Shown in pieces: positions 9,821 through 18,079 of a stretch of DNA of 64,000 bases. The DNA comes from Jejuia rubra. GTDB lineage: Bacteria > Bacteroidota > Bacteroidia > Flavobacteriales > Flavobacteriaceae. Position 1 is the stretch's first letter. Each line of letters begins with the position of its first letter. The stretch lies in contig NZ_JBHULY010000013.1 in assembly GCF_042684665.1 (NCBI RefSeq), forward strand, positions 1 to 64,000, given 5' to 3'. The notes beneath the pieces are model-generated. The model saw only the letters and a program-made list of their open reading frames with translations. It was not told where the DNA came from and did not search any database. A program made the position numbers and the translations under genes.

Positions 9821-10909
9821 TTATTTCTTAACAAATTTTATTGTATTTATTGTTGCGTTTCTTTCATCTGATAACTGCAAAAAATATACACCAGAATTGA
9901 GATCTTTTAGGTCAATTTGATTAAAATTTAAGGTTTTTTTCTTTGATATTAGTTTTCCGTTAAGCGTGCGGACGGTATAAGTTGGGCTTATAGAGTTTTT
10001 ATGTTGAAACTCTAAAAACAGGAAGTCTTTAACTGGATTTGGGTATACTTTAACTATATTTTTTATATTGAATGTTTCAGTAGAAATAATACGTTCTGTT
10101 CCATAAACAATTCTATCTCCGTCAGAATTTGTTAGTGTTAATGTGTTTCCTTGGCTGGATAATTCAAAATTAAACGTATTTGTATCTGTATTCGATAACA
10201 TCGAGTTATATAGCTCATGATAATTAGTGGTGCAATTATTTGAATTTGAGGAGTTTAATTGTAATATTGAAAGTTTGTTTTTATTTTCAACATACATATC
10301 ATAGACACCGTCAAAAGTATTACATCCATCATTACCGGTAAACAAAGGTTCGTAAATAGCTAAATGTTCAGTTGTAGATAGGTTTATATATGGCGCATCA
10401 GTGGGAGGAACAAAAATTTCTTCACCCCCTGTCTCTATCTTAATCAAATACCAATCCTTATTGAATAATTGTTTATCTTCTGGCTTACTTTTTTTATAGT
10501 AGGCATAATTTCCATCTTCATCAATAAGTTTGAGTATTTGGTTGGGTCCTGAGCCAGAAACTTCAAAGAAAAAATCTTCAAGAATGATATTAAAATAAAT
10601 ACCTTCAAAGAATTTTGCTGGACCTTCACAGCCAGCTAAAGTCACAGATCCACTGGTAATACGTATTAAGTTATTATCAAGATTATAATTGCCCCAAAAA
10701 CCTTCACATGCACCAGTACCAGAAAATTCGGTTAAATTTTCTTTGAACTCAAAATCAATCCAAATGTTAGCACTATTGTAGTAGTTGTCAAATTGTATAC
10801 CCTCATAGTTGATATGATGCAAAAACCACCTGACATTAGTTGGTAAGTTTTGGCTTAGACCAGAGAAATAGACCAAGAACAAGAGTAATGTAGGGATTAT
10901 GTATTTCAT
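9821..10909 (-). CDS. type IX-secreted protein with META-like domains
   Basis: A 362-residue secreted protein: signal peptide at 1-19 (LLLFLVYFSGLSQ), then two segments each resembling a META/HslJ-like fold. The first has FSGTGACEGFWGNYNLDNN ... LAGCEGPAKFFEG, and the second has GNDGCNTFDGVYDMYVENKN. A type A type IX sorting domain closes it (about 290-362: VKVYPNPVKDFLFLEF, LNSGVYFLQL, KFVKK). Such proteins are exported by the Por secretion system and often anchored to the surface. META assignments are by eye and less certain than the sorting domain. Confidence 0.8.
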   Translation of the reverse strand: MKYIIPTLLLFLVYFSGLSQNLPTNVRWFLHHINYEGIQFDNYYNSANIWIDFEFKENLTEFSGTGACEGFWGNYNLDNNLIRITSGSVTLAGCEGPAKFFEGIYFNIILEDFFFEVSGSGPNQILKLIDEDGNYAYYKKSKPEDKQLFNKDWYLIKIETGGEEIFVPPTDAPYINLSTTEHLAIYEPLFTGNDGCNTFDGVYDMYVENKNKLSILQLNSSNSNNCTTNYHELYNSMLSNTDTNTFNFELSSQGNTLTLTNSDGDRIVYGTERIISTETFNIKNIVKVYPNPVKDFLFLEFQHKNSISPTYTVRTLNGKLISKKKTLNFNQIDLKDLNSGVYFLQLSDERNATINTIKFVKK

Positions 10910-10946
10910 ATGGAAAGAAATTATTCATAATTAAAGGTACGAAATT

Positions 10947-11528
10947 CTATCCATGTACAGTACTATTCTTACCCAATTTTTTCATTATTTCAGCCTCATA
11001 TTCAAGAAGTTGTTGCCATTTTGTATCAACTTCTTTTTTATTGCCATACTTTCGGGCGAAGCCCAAAAACATGGTGTAATGATTGGCTTCGCTTACCATC
11101 AAATTTCTATAAAAAGTAGCTAACTCCTGATCTTCGAGCTCTTCCGAAAGCAATCTAAACCTTTCACAACTTCGCGCCTCGATTAATGCTGCGTATAATA
11201 ATCGATGAACTAACTGTGTGGTTCTGCTACCTCCTTTTGGAAAAAACTTCATCAGTTCCACCACATATTCGTCTTTTCGGTCTCGACCCAAAGTCCAACC
11301 GCGTTCGATGATTTTATCGTGCACCATTTTAAAATGACTGATTTCCTCTTTTACAAGAGCCACCATTTCCTGAACCAATTCGGTATATTCCGGAAAGCCG
11401 ACAATTAGGGATATTGCCGTACTAGTTGCTTTTTGCTCACAAAAGGCATGGTCGGTCAAAATTTCTTCGATGTTCTTTTCTACGATATTTACCCAACGCG
11501 GGTCTGTCGGTAATTTTAATCCTAGCAT
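10947..11528 (-). CDS. miaE: tRNA-(ms2io6A)-hydroxylase-like protein
   Basis: A ferritin-like diiron enzyme of 193 residues. MiaE hydroxylates the isopentenyl side chain of ms2i6A37 in tRNAs reading UNN codons. The two Glu/His ligand clusters of the four-helix bundle are visible (HAFCEQKATSTA, KEEISHFKMVH, EARSCERF, SEANHYTMFL). It lies 11 bases downstream of dnaX on the same strand and is probably co-transcribed, without an obvious functional link. MiaE requires the MiaA/MiaB product, whose genes are not in the window. Confidence 0.9.
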   Translation of the reverse strand: MLGLKLPTDPRWVNIVEKNIEEILTDHAFCEQKATSTAISLIVGFPEYTELVQEMVALVKEEISHFKMVHDKIIERGWTLGRDRKDEYVVELMKFFPKGGSRTTQLVHRLLYAALIEARSCERFRLLSEELEDQELATFYRNLMVSEANHYTMFLGFARKYGNKKEVDTKWQQLLEYEAEIMKKLGKNSTVHG

Positions 11529-11539
11529 TGTTCAAATTC

Positions 11540-13285
11540 TTAAAGGTCCAAACCAAAGGTTTTCTTTAGTAGCTCAATCGAGGCGTTTTTCTCTTTTAGC
11601 TTTTCGTACTTCTCTCGGGTAGTGTAAGCATATTGAACGTTTTTTTCTTCATTGACCGTGATGGAAAGCGCTATATCATAATTATTTAGCGACTTTTTTA
11701 AATACATCATTAGCTCATATTGGGCACGTTCTAATTCTACTTTGTTGGTTTCGTTCGGGAATTCCAAATGTATCTCAGTACCCTTCAATTTAGGAGTGTC
11801 AATGGTCAAAATGGAAGCCAAATTGTGTCGGCCCTTTTCCTGAATTATTTTGGTATAGGCTTGCCAATGAGTGATTAATTCCTGTTCCGTAAAATCTTCC
11901 TTTGGGAGTTCCTCGTCATCAACAATGACTTCCATTTGGCGGATTTGGTGTTCTTTTTCTTTCTGAAGACTTTTAATGCTGATACCCGAAACATAATTCT
12001 TTTCACGGGTCAGGACTATTTTCTTAGGGGCTTTAACCTTGAATTGTTCTACAACCGCTGTATTGGATTCTTGAGGTTCATCGTAAGCCGTTTCCTTGTC
12101 GGCTGGTTCGGGTTGCTTTTCGTCTGTTTTGGGCTTGCGCTCAGCCACATTTACAGGAATAGGTTTGATACCTTTTTTCTGGAAATAGGAAGCCGGAATT
12201 ATATAGTGCTTAGCCTTTTTTTTTTCGCCTTCAAACGTCAATGAGGCCAGTTGCATTAAACAGAGTTCCACCAACAAGCGTTGATTTTTGCTGGTTTTGT
12301 ATTTGAGGTCGCACTCGTTGGCCAATTCGATTCCTGTGAGTAAGAATCCCTGTGAAGCTTTTTTGGATTGCTCCAAATATTTCTTTTTGATTTGATCGCC
12401 AACTTCAAGAAGCGCAATTGTACTTTGGGTTTTGCTCACCAATAAATCCCTAAAATGGGAAGCTAAACCGGCAATATAATGGTGACCGTCAAAACCTTTG
12501 GAAAGTGTTGTGTTGAATTGTAATAGCAAATCAGGAATATTGTTTTCCAAAATTAAATCCGTACTGGTAAAATAGGTCTCGTAGTCCAGCACGTTCAGGT
12601 TTTTCGTAACCGCTTGTCTGGTCAGGTTTTTTCCAGAAAAACTTACCACTCGATCAAAAATGGAAAGGGCGTCGCGCATGGCGCCATCTGCTTTTTGGGC
12701 AATGATATGCAATGCATCGTCTTCCGCAGAAACCCCTTGTTCCTCTGCAATATATTTAAGATATTCCTTAGCATCCTTAACAGTGATACGTTTAAAATCA
12801 AAGATTTGGCATCGCGATAAAATCGTTGGGATGATTTTATGCTTTTCGGTGGTAGCTAAAATAAAGATGCAGTGCTTTGGGGGCTCTTCTAAGGTTTTTA
12901 AAAAGGCATTGAAAGCGGCCTGAGACAGCATGTGTACCTCATCAATAATATATACTTTGTATTTGCCTACCTGCGGTGGAATCCGCACTTGATCGGTGAG
13001 GTTTCTAATATCGTCTACCGAGTTGTTAGAGGCTGCATCCAGTTCAAAAATGTTAAAGGCAAAATCCTCGTCATCGGTTTCCGTACCATCGCTGTTGATC
13101 ATTTTAGCCAAAATACGGGCGCAAGTGGTTTTGCCCACGCCGCGTGGCCCAGTGAATAGCAGGGCCTGTGCCAAATGGTTGTTTTCAATGGCGTTGAGCA
13201 AGGTATTGGTAATAGCCTGTTGCCCCACCACATCCTTAAAGGTCTGTGGGCGGTATTTTCTGGCTGATACTACAAAATGCTCCAT
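11540..13285 (-). CDS. dnaX: DNA polymerase III subunit gamma/tau
   Basis: Clamp-loader ATPase, 581 residues. The Walker A is at about 45-53 (FTGPRGVGKTT), the Walker B is VYIIDEVHML, sensor 1 lies in FILATTEKHKIIPTILSRC, and a long Lys/Glu-rich linker and C-terminal tau-like region follow. Between Walker A and the SNNSVDDIR segment, the four-Cys zinc module of E. coli DnaX is replaced by MINSDGTETDDEDFAFNIFE with no Cys. This shortened form is, to my knowledge, usual in Bacteroidetes. No frameshift sequence for making gamma was looked for in detail. Confidence 0.96.
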   Translation of the reverse strand: MEHFVVSARKYRPQTFKDVVGQQAITNTLLNAIENNHLAQALLFTGPRGVGKTTCARILAKMINSDGTETDDEDFAFNIFELDAASNNSVDDIRNLTDQVRIPPQVGKYKVYIIDEVHMLSQAAFNAFLKTLEEPPKHCIFILATTEKHKIIPTILSRCQIFDFKRITVKDAKEYLKYIAEEQGVSAEDDALHIIAQKADGAMRDALSIFDRVVSFSGKNLTRQAVTKNLNVLDYETYFTSTDLILENNIPDLLLQFNTTLSKGFDGHHYIAGLASHFRDLLVSKTQSTIALLEVGDQIKKKYLEQSKKASQGFLLTGIELANECDLKYKTSKNQRLLVELCLMQLASLTFEGEKKKAKHYIIPASYFQKKGIKPIPVNVAERKPKTDEKQPEPADKETAYDEPQESNTAVVEQFKVKAPKKIVLTREKNYVSGISIKSLQKEKEHQIRQMEVIVDDEELPKEDFTEQELITHWQAYTKIIQEKGRHNLASILTIDTPKLKGTEIHLEFPNETNKVELERAQYELMMYLKKSLNNYDIALSITVNEEKNVQYAYTTREKYEKLKEKNASIELLKKTFGLDL

Positions 13286-13310
13286 GGAAATTTACGTCAG
13301 TTTGAGTGAT

Positions 13311-13406
13311 TTTCGATAGAAAATTGTATCGAAAACAAGTAAATTTTGTTCTATAATGTTTCTCGATACATTCCGAAACTTGTTTCGGAACACTCGAAAT
13401 GACATC
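13311..13406. repeat. intergenic inverted-repeat (REP-like) element
   Basis: Two hairpins in a row: TTTTCGATA ... TATCGAAAA near 13311-13335, and TTCCGAAAC-TT-GTTTCGGAA near 13371-13390, followed by actcgaaatgacat. Related sequences ending in cgaaatgac or ggaatgaca occur at 39845 and 58861. The rest of the 323-base interval holds no ORF. Confidence 0.7.
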
Positions 13407-13608
13407 CGGAAACAAATTTAATTATCTCTTTTCAGAATTCAGAATTCAGACTTTAGAATTTGATAGGAGTTATTAACAAAGCATATTAAAACTTTTAGCT
13501 GGTTTATAATAAATTTGTAAGAAAAAATACCTATCTTCGTTTGCCGTTGGATATAAGTCATCAAAACGACGCATATCCTTAAGTTGTAGTGCACATAAAT
13601 AAAACGAA

Positions 13609-14253
13609 ATGGAAAATAAATTTAAAATATCTTTCGCAGTTATATTGATTTTAGTAATAATTGGATGTCAGAACATTGACAAAAAAGAAAAAGAGTCAGT
13701 ACAAAAAAAAGTAGCCTTGATTCAATTGGAATTTGGAAAATGGAAAACACAAAATGACAGTCTTGGTGTTGAATTAGATGTTAATAATTTTGACAACTGG
13801 TTTGACTTAGTTAATAGGACTGAAAAAATTGTCTGTAATGATAGTTTGCCAAAAATAACTTTAACAACAGATAGCGAAATCAAAACCATTTATTTCAGAA
13901 ACACTTGTCTAAAAGAAGGCTCAGCTAGAATTATAAAAGCTAAAAATGTAATAGGAATCTATAATAATACGATTAATAAAAATAAAGAACATGGTATTCC
14001 CTTGGATAGTTTGGCAAGTGTTTTAAGAAAAGATATTCAAAATAAAGGGAAAAACCCAGAATTGAGCGAAAGCCCGGAAAAGCTAACGATATGTATTCAA
14101 TATGGCGATAAAAATGATTTTAAAAATCTACCTAACATCTTAAAACAACTTACTGCAACTTACTACCGAATCACAAATAGATCGGATTTGAAAATACTTT
14201 TAGTTGATGAAAACTACTTTAATCCACCGCCACCGGCAAAAGCTAAAATTTAA
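13609..14253 (+). CDS. putative lipoprotein, function unknown
   Basis: A 214-residue protein with a short hydrophobic leader and lipobox ending IIGC (Cys about residue 20), followed by QNIDKKEKES, so probably a membrane-anchored lipoprotein. The rest is Lys/Asn-rich and very AT-rich compared with its neighbours. The C-terminal segment (LTICIQYGDKNDFKNLPNILKQ ... LKILLVDENYF) suggests an alpha/beta domain. No family recognised. It ends with a Pro-rich tail (PPPPAKAKI). Confidence 0.7.
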   Translation: MENKFKISFAVILILVIIGCQNIDKKEKESVQKKVALIQLEFGKWKTQNDSLGVELDVNNFDNWFDLVNRTEKIVCNDSLPKITLTTDSEIKTIYFRNTCLKEGSARIIKAKNVIGIYNNTINKNKEHGIPLDSLASVLRKDIQNKGKNPELSESPEKLTICIQYGDKNDFKNLPNILKQLTATYYRITNRSDLKILLVDENYFNPPPPAKAKI

Positions 14254-14348
14254 AAATACGCATCACGGCTCATACACAAAACCAGTAAACGAGCCATCCC
14301 AAAAATACAGGAAATTAATTTTAAGGTATTGAGCTAGCAAGTACCCCC

Positions 14349-14514
14349 GCGTTAAGGATTGAAGTGGCATCCTTTTTAAACTTTGAAAATCAAGCTTATG
14401 AGGAACGTAAATGATTGAGATTGCCACGTCGTAAACTCCTCGCAAAGACGAATTGTTTAAAAAGATATAGCGGAAAGCCTGACCCTCCCGATAGCTATCG
14501 GGAGGGTAACGCCC
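14349..14514 (+). repeat. dispersed element, GCGTTA/TAACGC family, copy A
   Basis: Begins GCGTTAAGGATTGAAGTGGC, continues ATCCTTTTT, has an internal variable part, then AAAAAGATATAGCGGAAAGC, a GACC stem and GGGTAACGCCC. The ends can pair (GCGTTA with TAACGC) and so can ATCCTTTTT with AAAAAGAT. It includes a perfect 26-bp palindrome at 14482-14507 with centre CGATAGCTATCG. Other copies are at 36538, 50179-50471 (minus) and 63773. Confidence 0.85.
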
Positions 14515-14549
14515 AAAATAAAAATTTCATTTACATCTTTAACCATCGT

Positions 14550-14557
14550 ATTTTTGC
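14550..14557 (+). promoter_or_regulatory. TAnnTTTG promoter box for rnpB
   Basis: TATTTTTG directly precedes the predicted 5' end of the RNase P RNA at about 14563, the right distance for a -7 box. Confidence 0.65.
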
Positions 14558-14562
14558 ATTTG

Positions 14563-14867
14563 AGTAAACCGCCCTATCGCGGTGACGATTAATGTTACCG
14601 AGGAAAGTCCGAACACCATAGTGCAGCATAGTGGTTAACAGCCACCGGCCGTGAGGTTAGGAAAAGTGCAACAGAAAGTATGTACGGGTAAGGCCGTAGT
14701 GAAATCAGGTAAACTCTATGTGGTGCAATGCCATGTATACCAGCGTTTAGGGTGGCACGCCCGATGCTGGAGGGTAGGCAGCTTGAGTGTACTGGCAACA
14801 GTGCGCCGAGATAAATGATGGGGATCGCGCCTTGGCGTGATACAGAATTCGGCTTATAGATTTGCTC
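14563..14867 (+). ncRNA. rnpB: RNase P RNA
   Basis: Catalytic RNA of RNase P, which trims the 5' leader of tRNA precursors. Diagnostic conserved blocks are present in order: GAGGAAAGTCCG (P3/P4 region, about 14598), ACAGAAA, GCCGTAGTGAAA-like region, GATAAATGATGGGG, and ACAGAATTCGGCTTATAG near the 3' end. The ends pair as P1 (GAGTAAA at 14563 with TTTGCTC at 14861-14867). It is followed by a strong hairpin terminator. At about 305 nt it is compact but of the bacterial class A type. Confidence 0.96.
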
Positions 14868-14877
14868 GGGCATAAAT

Positions 14878-14907
14878 AAACCCTTCTCGAATTTTCAAGA
14901 AGGGTTT
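14878..14907. terminator. bidirectional terminator between rnpB and the secreted-protein gene
   Basis: Ten-base-pair stem AAACCCTTCT / AGAAGGGTTT with a 10-base loop. It is T-rich on the minus side, so it could stop both rnpB and the convergent gene at 14941. Confidence 0.8.
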
Positions 14908-14940
14908 ATCGTTAAAATTGGTTGGTGACTAATTGAATAA

Positions 14941-15696
14941 TTATTGCGTTTTTGGCGAATAGGACAAATCCCTTCTAATTTCACCTGTAACTTCTTCTAC
15001 TTTTGTAGCGTAGTTCATGACTTTCATAAAGGTTTCCCAGCGATCTGGGCCAAGCACTTTTTTATTTTCTTCTTCCTTGGTTGCCGATTCAATGGCATCT
15101 TTGCTGGACATGGCTACCATGTAGTAATTGTCCGTGGTGCCAAACCCAGTGTGGTATATTCTGTAATAGCTTTTAGAACCTTTTGAAGCAAACATTTCTT
15201 TTACGGCTTTCATACCTTCCTTTATTTTGGCATGATCTTTTGGTAAATAGTGGATGAAGTAATAGTCCCGGTAGTCCTGGCCTTCCTGTGTTTGGGATAT
15301 GCCATCTGGCATATAGCTCAGTTCTTCGTTCATTACAATGATGTAATCGTAATGGGAGTTATAACATTGGTCAAAACGATCAAACATATCTCCAAAATCT
15401 TTGCCCATGGCCTTGGCCATTTCAGCAAAGGGTCTGTCGTCCAAGTCAGCAAATTTCTCTACTGGTGAAACATAAAGATAGCGCATGTCGTCCATGGTGG
15501 CGCATAGCCAGGCCCCTGGGAAGTTGTGCTTGACGCAGGCTTCGTTAAATTCTTTAGCTATTTTCTCATACTCCATCAATTTTGAGGGCAAAACATTGTC
15601 CTGATGTACACGGTAGAATTTTTGAAATGCTTGAGAAACGTTTACAGTAAGGCAGCATAAAAATGCCAATACGATTGTCTTTTTGATAGTTTTCAT
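14941..15696 (-). CDS. secreted protein with duplicated ferredoxin-like (NIPSNAP-like) domain
   Basis: A 251-residue protein with a signal peptide (IVLAFLCCLTVNVSQA, cleaved about residue 23). Two halves look alike: FYRVHQDNVLPSKLMEYEKI ... LYVSPVEKFADLD, and YYFIHYLPKDHAKIKEGMKAV ... YYMVAMSSKDAIE. Each has the beta-alpha-beta pattern of dimeric alpha/beta barrel proteins. This resemblance is structural inference only, and no enzymatic residues are recognised. It faces rnpB across a shared terminator and stands alone on its strand. Confidence 0.75.
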   Translation of the reverse strand: MKTIKKTIVLAFLCCLTVNVSQAFQKFYRVHQDNVLPSKLMEYEKIAKEFNEACVKHNFPGAWLCATMDDMRYLYVSPVEKFADLDDRPFAEMAKAMGKDFGDMFDRFDQCYNSHYDYIIVMNEELSYMPDGISQTQEGQDYRDYYFIHYLPKDHAKIKEGMKAVKEMFASKGSKSYYRIYHTGFGTTDNYYMVAMSSKDAIESATKEEENKKVLGPDRWETFMKVMNYATKVEEVTGEIRRDLSYSPKTQ

Positions 15697-15864
15697 AGTT
15701 TGTAATGTTTATGGTTAGTATTTCAATTTAAACCATAATCATATTACATAAAAAGAAACTGCTTTTTACGGTGAGAGAGAAGTGTCATTTGAGCGTGGGA
15801 CGCTTAGGGAGATGTCTAAGGTACTAAAAAAAAGAGGGTACATCTATTAACAAATGTTAATAAC

Positions 15865-16398
15865 CTATTCAAAAAATGAAAATACAGAACCACCATATTT
15901 TTTTTGGTAGGCAAAATTAGGAAATTGCGATAAGTCAGTGTGTTTGGAATGCTCGATGATTAAGGTGCCGTTTTCCTGCAGTAATTCATTTTGGAAAACC
16001 AGCTCGGGAATTTTGGCAAACTGTGCCTCATCAAAATTATAAGGTGGGTCGGCAAAAATCAAATTGCTTTTTATACGGGTTTGTTCCAAAAACTTGAAAA
16101 CATCGCTTTTGATTGAGGAAATAGGCATTTCAAATTGTTCGGCTATTTGGTTTATGAATTTTATACAACCAAAATGTCGATCAACGCAGGTAATGCTTTC
16201 AGTACCCCTTGAGGCGAATTCATAACTGATATTTCCTGTTCCGGCAAACAAATCCAATACCGTAATCTCATCAAAATAGTACTGATTGTTTAAAATATTG
16301 AATAGGGATTCCTTAGCCATATCCGTCGTTGGACGTACAGGTAGATTTTTAGGTGCTAAAATTCTTCGGCCTTTATATTCCCCTGATATAATACGCAT
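15865..16398 (-). CDS. rsmD: 16S rRNA (guanine966-N2)-methyltransferase
   Basis: SAM-dependent methylase of G966 in 16S rRNA, 177 residues. It begins MRIISGEYKGRRI, has the SAM-binding VLDLFAGTGNISYEFASRG (motif I), and the catalytic NPPY-type motif as FADPPYNF. The ATG overlaps the stop of the upstream gene by one base (TAATG), so the two are translationally coupled. This DUF3822-rsmD pairing is common in Bacteroidetes. Confidence 0.95.
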   Translation of the reverse strand: MRIISGEYKGRRILAPKNLPVRPTTDMAKESLFNILNNQYYFDEITVLDLFAGTGNISYEFASRGTESITCVDRHFGCIKFINQIAEQFEMPISSIKSDVFKFLEQTRIKSNLIFADPPYNFDEAQFAKIPELVFQNELLQENGTLIIEHSKHTDLSQFPNFAYQKKYGGSVFSFFE

Positions 16399-17222
16399 TA
16401 AAAGCTATTGATTAGAGTAAAATGAGAATAGTCTGTAGCAGGTTTCTTCGAATAGTTATAACCATCATTTCGTTTACCAAAACTTAAATGCCGGATATAT
16501 TTGTGCGCAATTTCATAAAGTGAATCACCTTCCTCAATATTCCCCAAAAACACTAAGTCAAAAGTTTCGGGGTCGAGTTCCAGTTGCTCTGAGGTAAATA
16601 GGATATAGTAGATAAAATCTTCAGGGTTTTTGTAATCAAACGTGTTATAGAGTTTCAATTTTTCCTTGTCGAGAACAATAACTTCAAAATGGGAATCGCA
16701 TACGTTTACATACATTCTTTTGGTGTCATTGCCCTTTTCCTGCTTTAGAATCTGCTCAATTAAAATAGTCGAAAAGTGCTTATAGGTAAACTCACCAAAT
16801 TTGCTGTAGATATAATTGTTAATATTCACATAGGGTACGTAAACATTCATGCAATTGTTTACATCAACAGGGTCATAAGTTATAAAATCAGATTTTAATA
16901 TTTTAGAATTGAACTTCAAGTAATCGGCCAAAAAATCTTCATTGAACAAAGGTTTAGGCACTAGAGTTGATAAATCATTTTCATGGATCAACTGGATATC
17001 GTCAAAAGTATTTTGAAGCGCTTCTTCACTTTCAAATAAAGCTTTCAATTGATCCAGCGCCTCAAAGGGATTCACTTTTTTGTCAAATTTGATTTCCTTT
17101 ATTGAGGTAATGGTATTCGAAGTTGTGTGCAGGATACAAAAAGAAAGTCCACTCAAACTAATTTGAATGGACAGTTTATGATTGGATAGTGTGTTACTAC
17201 TATTGCTCTTCTTTGGTGTCAT
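16398..17222 (-). CDS. DUF3822 family protein
   Basis: A 274-residue protein of unknown function, assigned to DUF3822 from its pattern and its position next to rsmD. An ATG at 17222 (MTPKKSNSSNTLSNHKLSIQ) is preferred; the longer in-frame reading to 17300 would overlap most of the end of the upstream gene. The fold looks like a duplicated actin-like ATPase domain (ISLSGLSFCIL; MYVNVCDSHFEVIVL; FDLVFLGNIEEGDSLYEIA). No catalytic motif is evident. It overlaps the upstream gene by 23 bases. Confidence 0.8.
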   Translation of the reverse strand: MTPKKSNSSNTLSNHKLSIQISLSGLSFCILHTTSNTITSIKEIKFDKKVNPFEALDQLKALFESEEALQNTFDDIQLIHENDLSTLVPKPLFNEDFLADYLKFNSKILKSDFITYDPVDVNNCMNVYVPYVNINNYIYSKFGEFTYKHFSTILIEQILKQEKGNDTKRMYVNVCDSHFEVIVLDKEKLKLYNTFDYKNPEDFIYYILFTSEQLELDPETFDLVFLGNIEEGDSLYEIAHKYIRHLSFGKRNDGYNYSKKPATDYSHFTLINSF

Positions 17223-17949
17223 AAAATTTAGCCCAATTCCCAGTGGTTTGTGCTTCTTCCATGGAGCCAATTCTAATGGCATCGCCTTGTACACCAACAA
17301 CTGATGAGATTACCTCATTTTCAACATTGATAAGGTTTTTGTCTTGATCATGCAAAACAACTTCCTTTTTAACAAGAGCTTCAAATACTGGAATTCTAAT
17401 ATCGTTCTGCTCAATAAATCCTGCTTTCAGTTCAAACTTAGAACCAGGTTTTCCAACAGGAACATTCATCATTCTCTTGTATCTGTCAGAATCCTTGAAA
17501 ATGGAATCTTTTACTGATTTTGTTCCTAAAGTATCAATAATAACTATGTCCTTAAAAGTCTCCACGCCTCCGTACCTTCTGGTTAATTCTTCGTCTACCA
17601 CACTGGAATCCCTGCGCTGTGTCAATGTAAACTTGGCTGTGTCAATAAACTTTACTAGATTGTTAAAATCACCAGCAAATTTCCCTGTTACTTGCTTGTG
17701 TGCCAATTGTGCATCCCTGATATCCTTCAATTGATCGATGACGACTTGATAGCGCTTTTCTTTTAGCTTATTAAATTTAATTGGGCCGTAAACTGACATA
17801 AACGTGTTGTAAGCCAGAAGGCCAATCAAAGCCCAAAGAGCCAAAATTAAAACAGGTTTAAGTTTTTTCGGTAAGAACTTATCAACTAGCTTTACCAAGC
17901 CAATCGTTACCAAAATTGCACCAACGATTACTAAAATTATTTTTAACAT
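17200..17949 (-). CDS. inner-membrane protein of unknown function, rsmD operon
   Basis: A 249-residue protein with two hydrophobic helices at the N-terminus (about 1-20 and 31-50: IILVIVGAILVTIGLV and LILALWALIGLLAYNTFM). A long soluble, mostly periplasmic or cytoplasmic region follows, with a helical segment (KRYQVVIDQLKDIRDAQLAHKQVTGKF) and a beta-rich end. The family is conserved in this operon across Flavobacteriia, but no function is known to me. It is the first gene of the three-gene unit ending in rsmD. Confidence 0.8.
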   Translation of the reverse strand: MLKIILVIVGAILVTIGLVKLVDKFLPKKLKPVLILALWALIGLLAYNTFMSVYGPIKFNKLKEKRYQVVIDQLKDIRDAQLAHKQVTGKFAGDFNNLVKFIDTAKFTLTQRRDSSVVDEELTRRYGGVETFKDIVIIDTLGTKSVKDSIFKDSDRYKRMMNVPVGKPGSKFELKAGFIEQNDIRIPVFEALVKKEVVLHDQDKNLINVENEVISSVVGVQGDAIRIGSMEEAQTTGNWAKFYDTKEEQ

Positions 17950-18043
17950 GGTATCTTATTTCGTTAAAAGTTTATTAATGGTCTTTCGCAAATCTACAAT
18001 TTTTTTTTAATGGTTAAAACCTATTCTGAACAAAAATCATTTC

Positions 18044-18051
18044 TATATTTG
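18044..18051 (+). promoter_or_regulatory. TAnnTTTG promoter box for the helicase gene
   Basis: TATATTTG, 28 bases upstream of the ATG at 18080, in an AT-rich divergent intergenic region. A weak TTC 17 bases upstream may act as -33. Confidence 0.5.
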
Positions 18052-18079
18052 GATAATTTCTAACCTATTTTGTTGCTGA

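Noticed and set aside
13311..13406. Possible CRISPR-like or tRNA-like structure
   Set aside because: Only two unrelated hairpins are seen, without regular spacing or cloverleaf; it fits a REP-like element.
14595..14873. Minus-strand ORF of 92 codons
   Set aside because: It is antisense to the RNase P RNA, whose conserved blocks explain the whole stretch.
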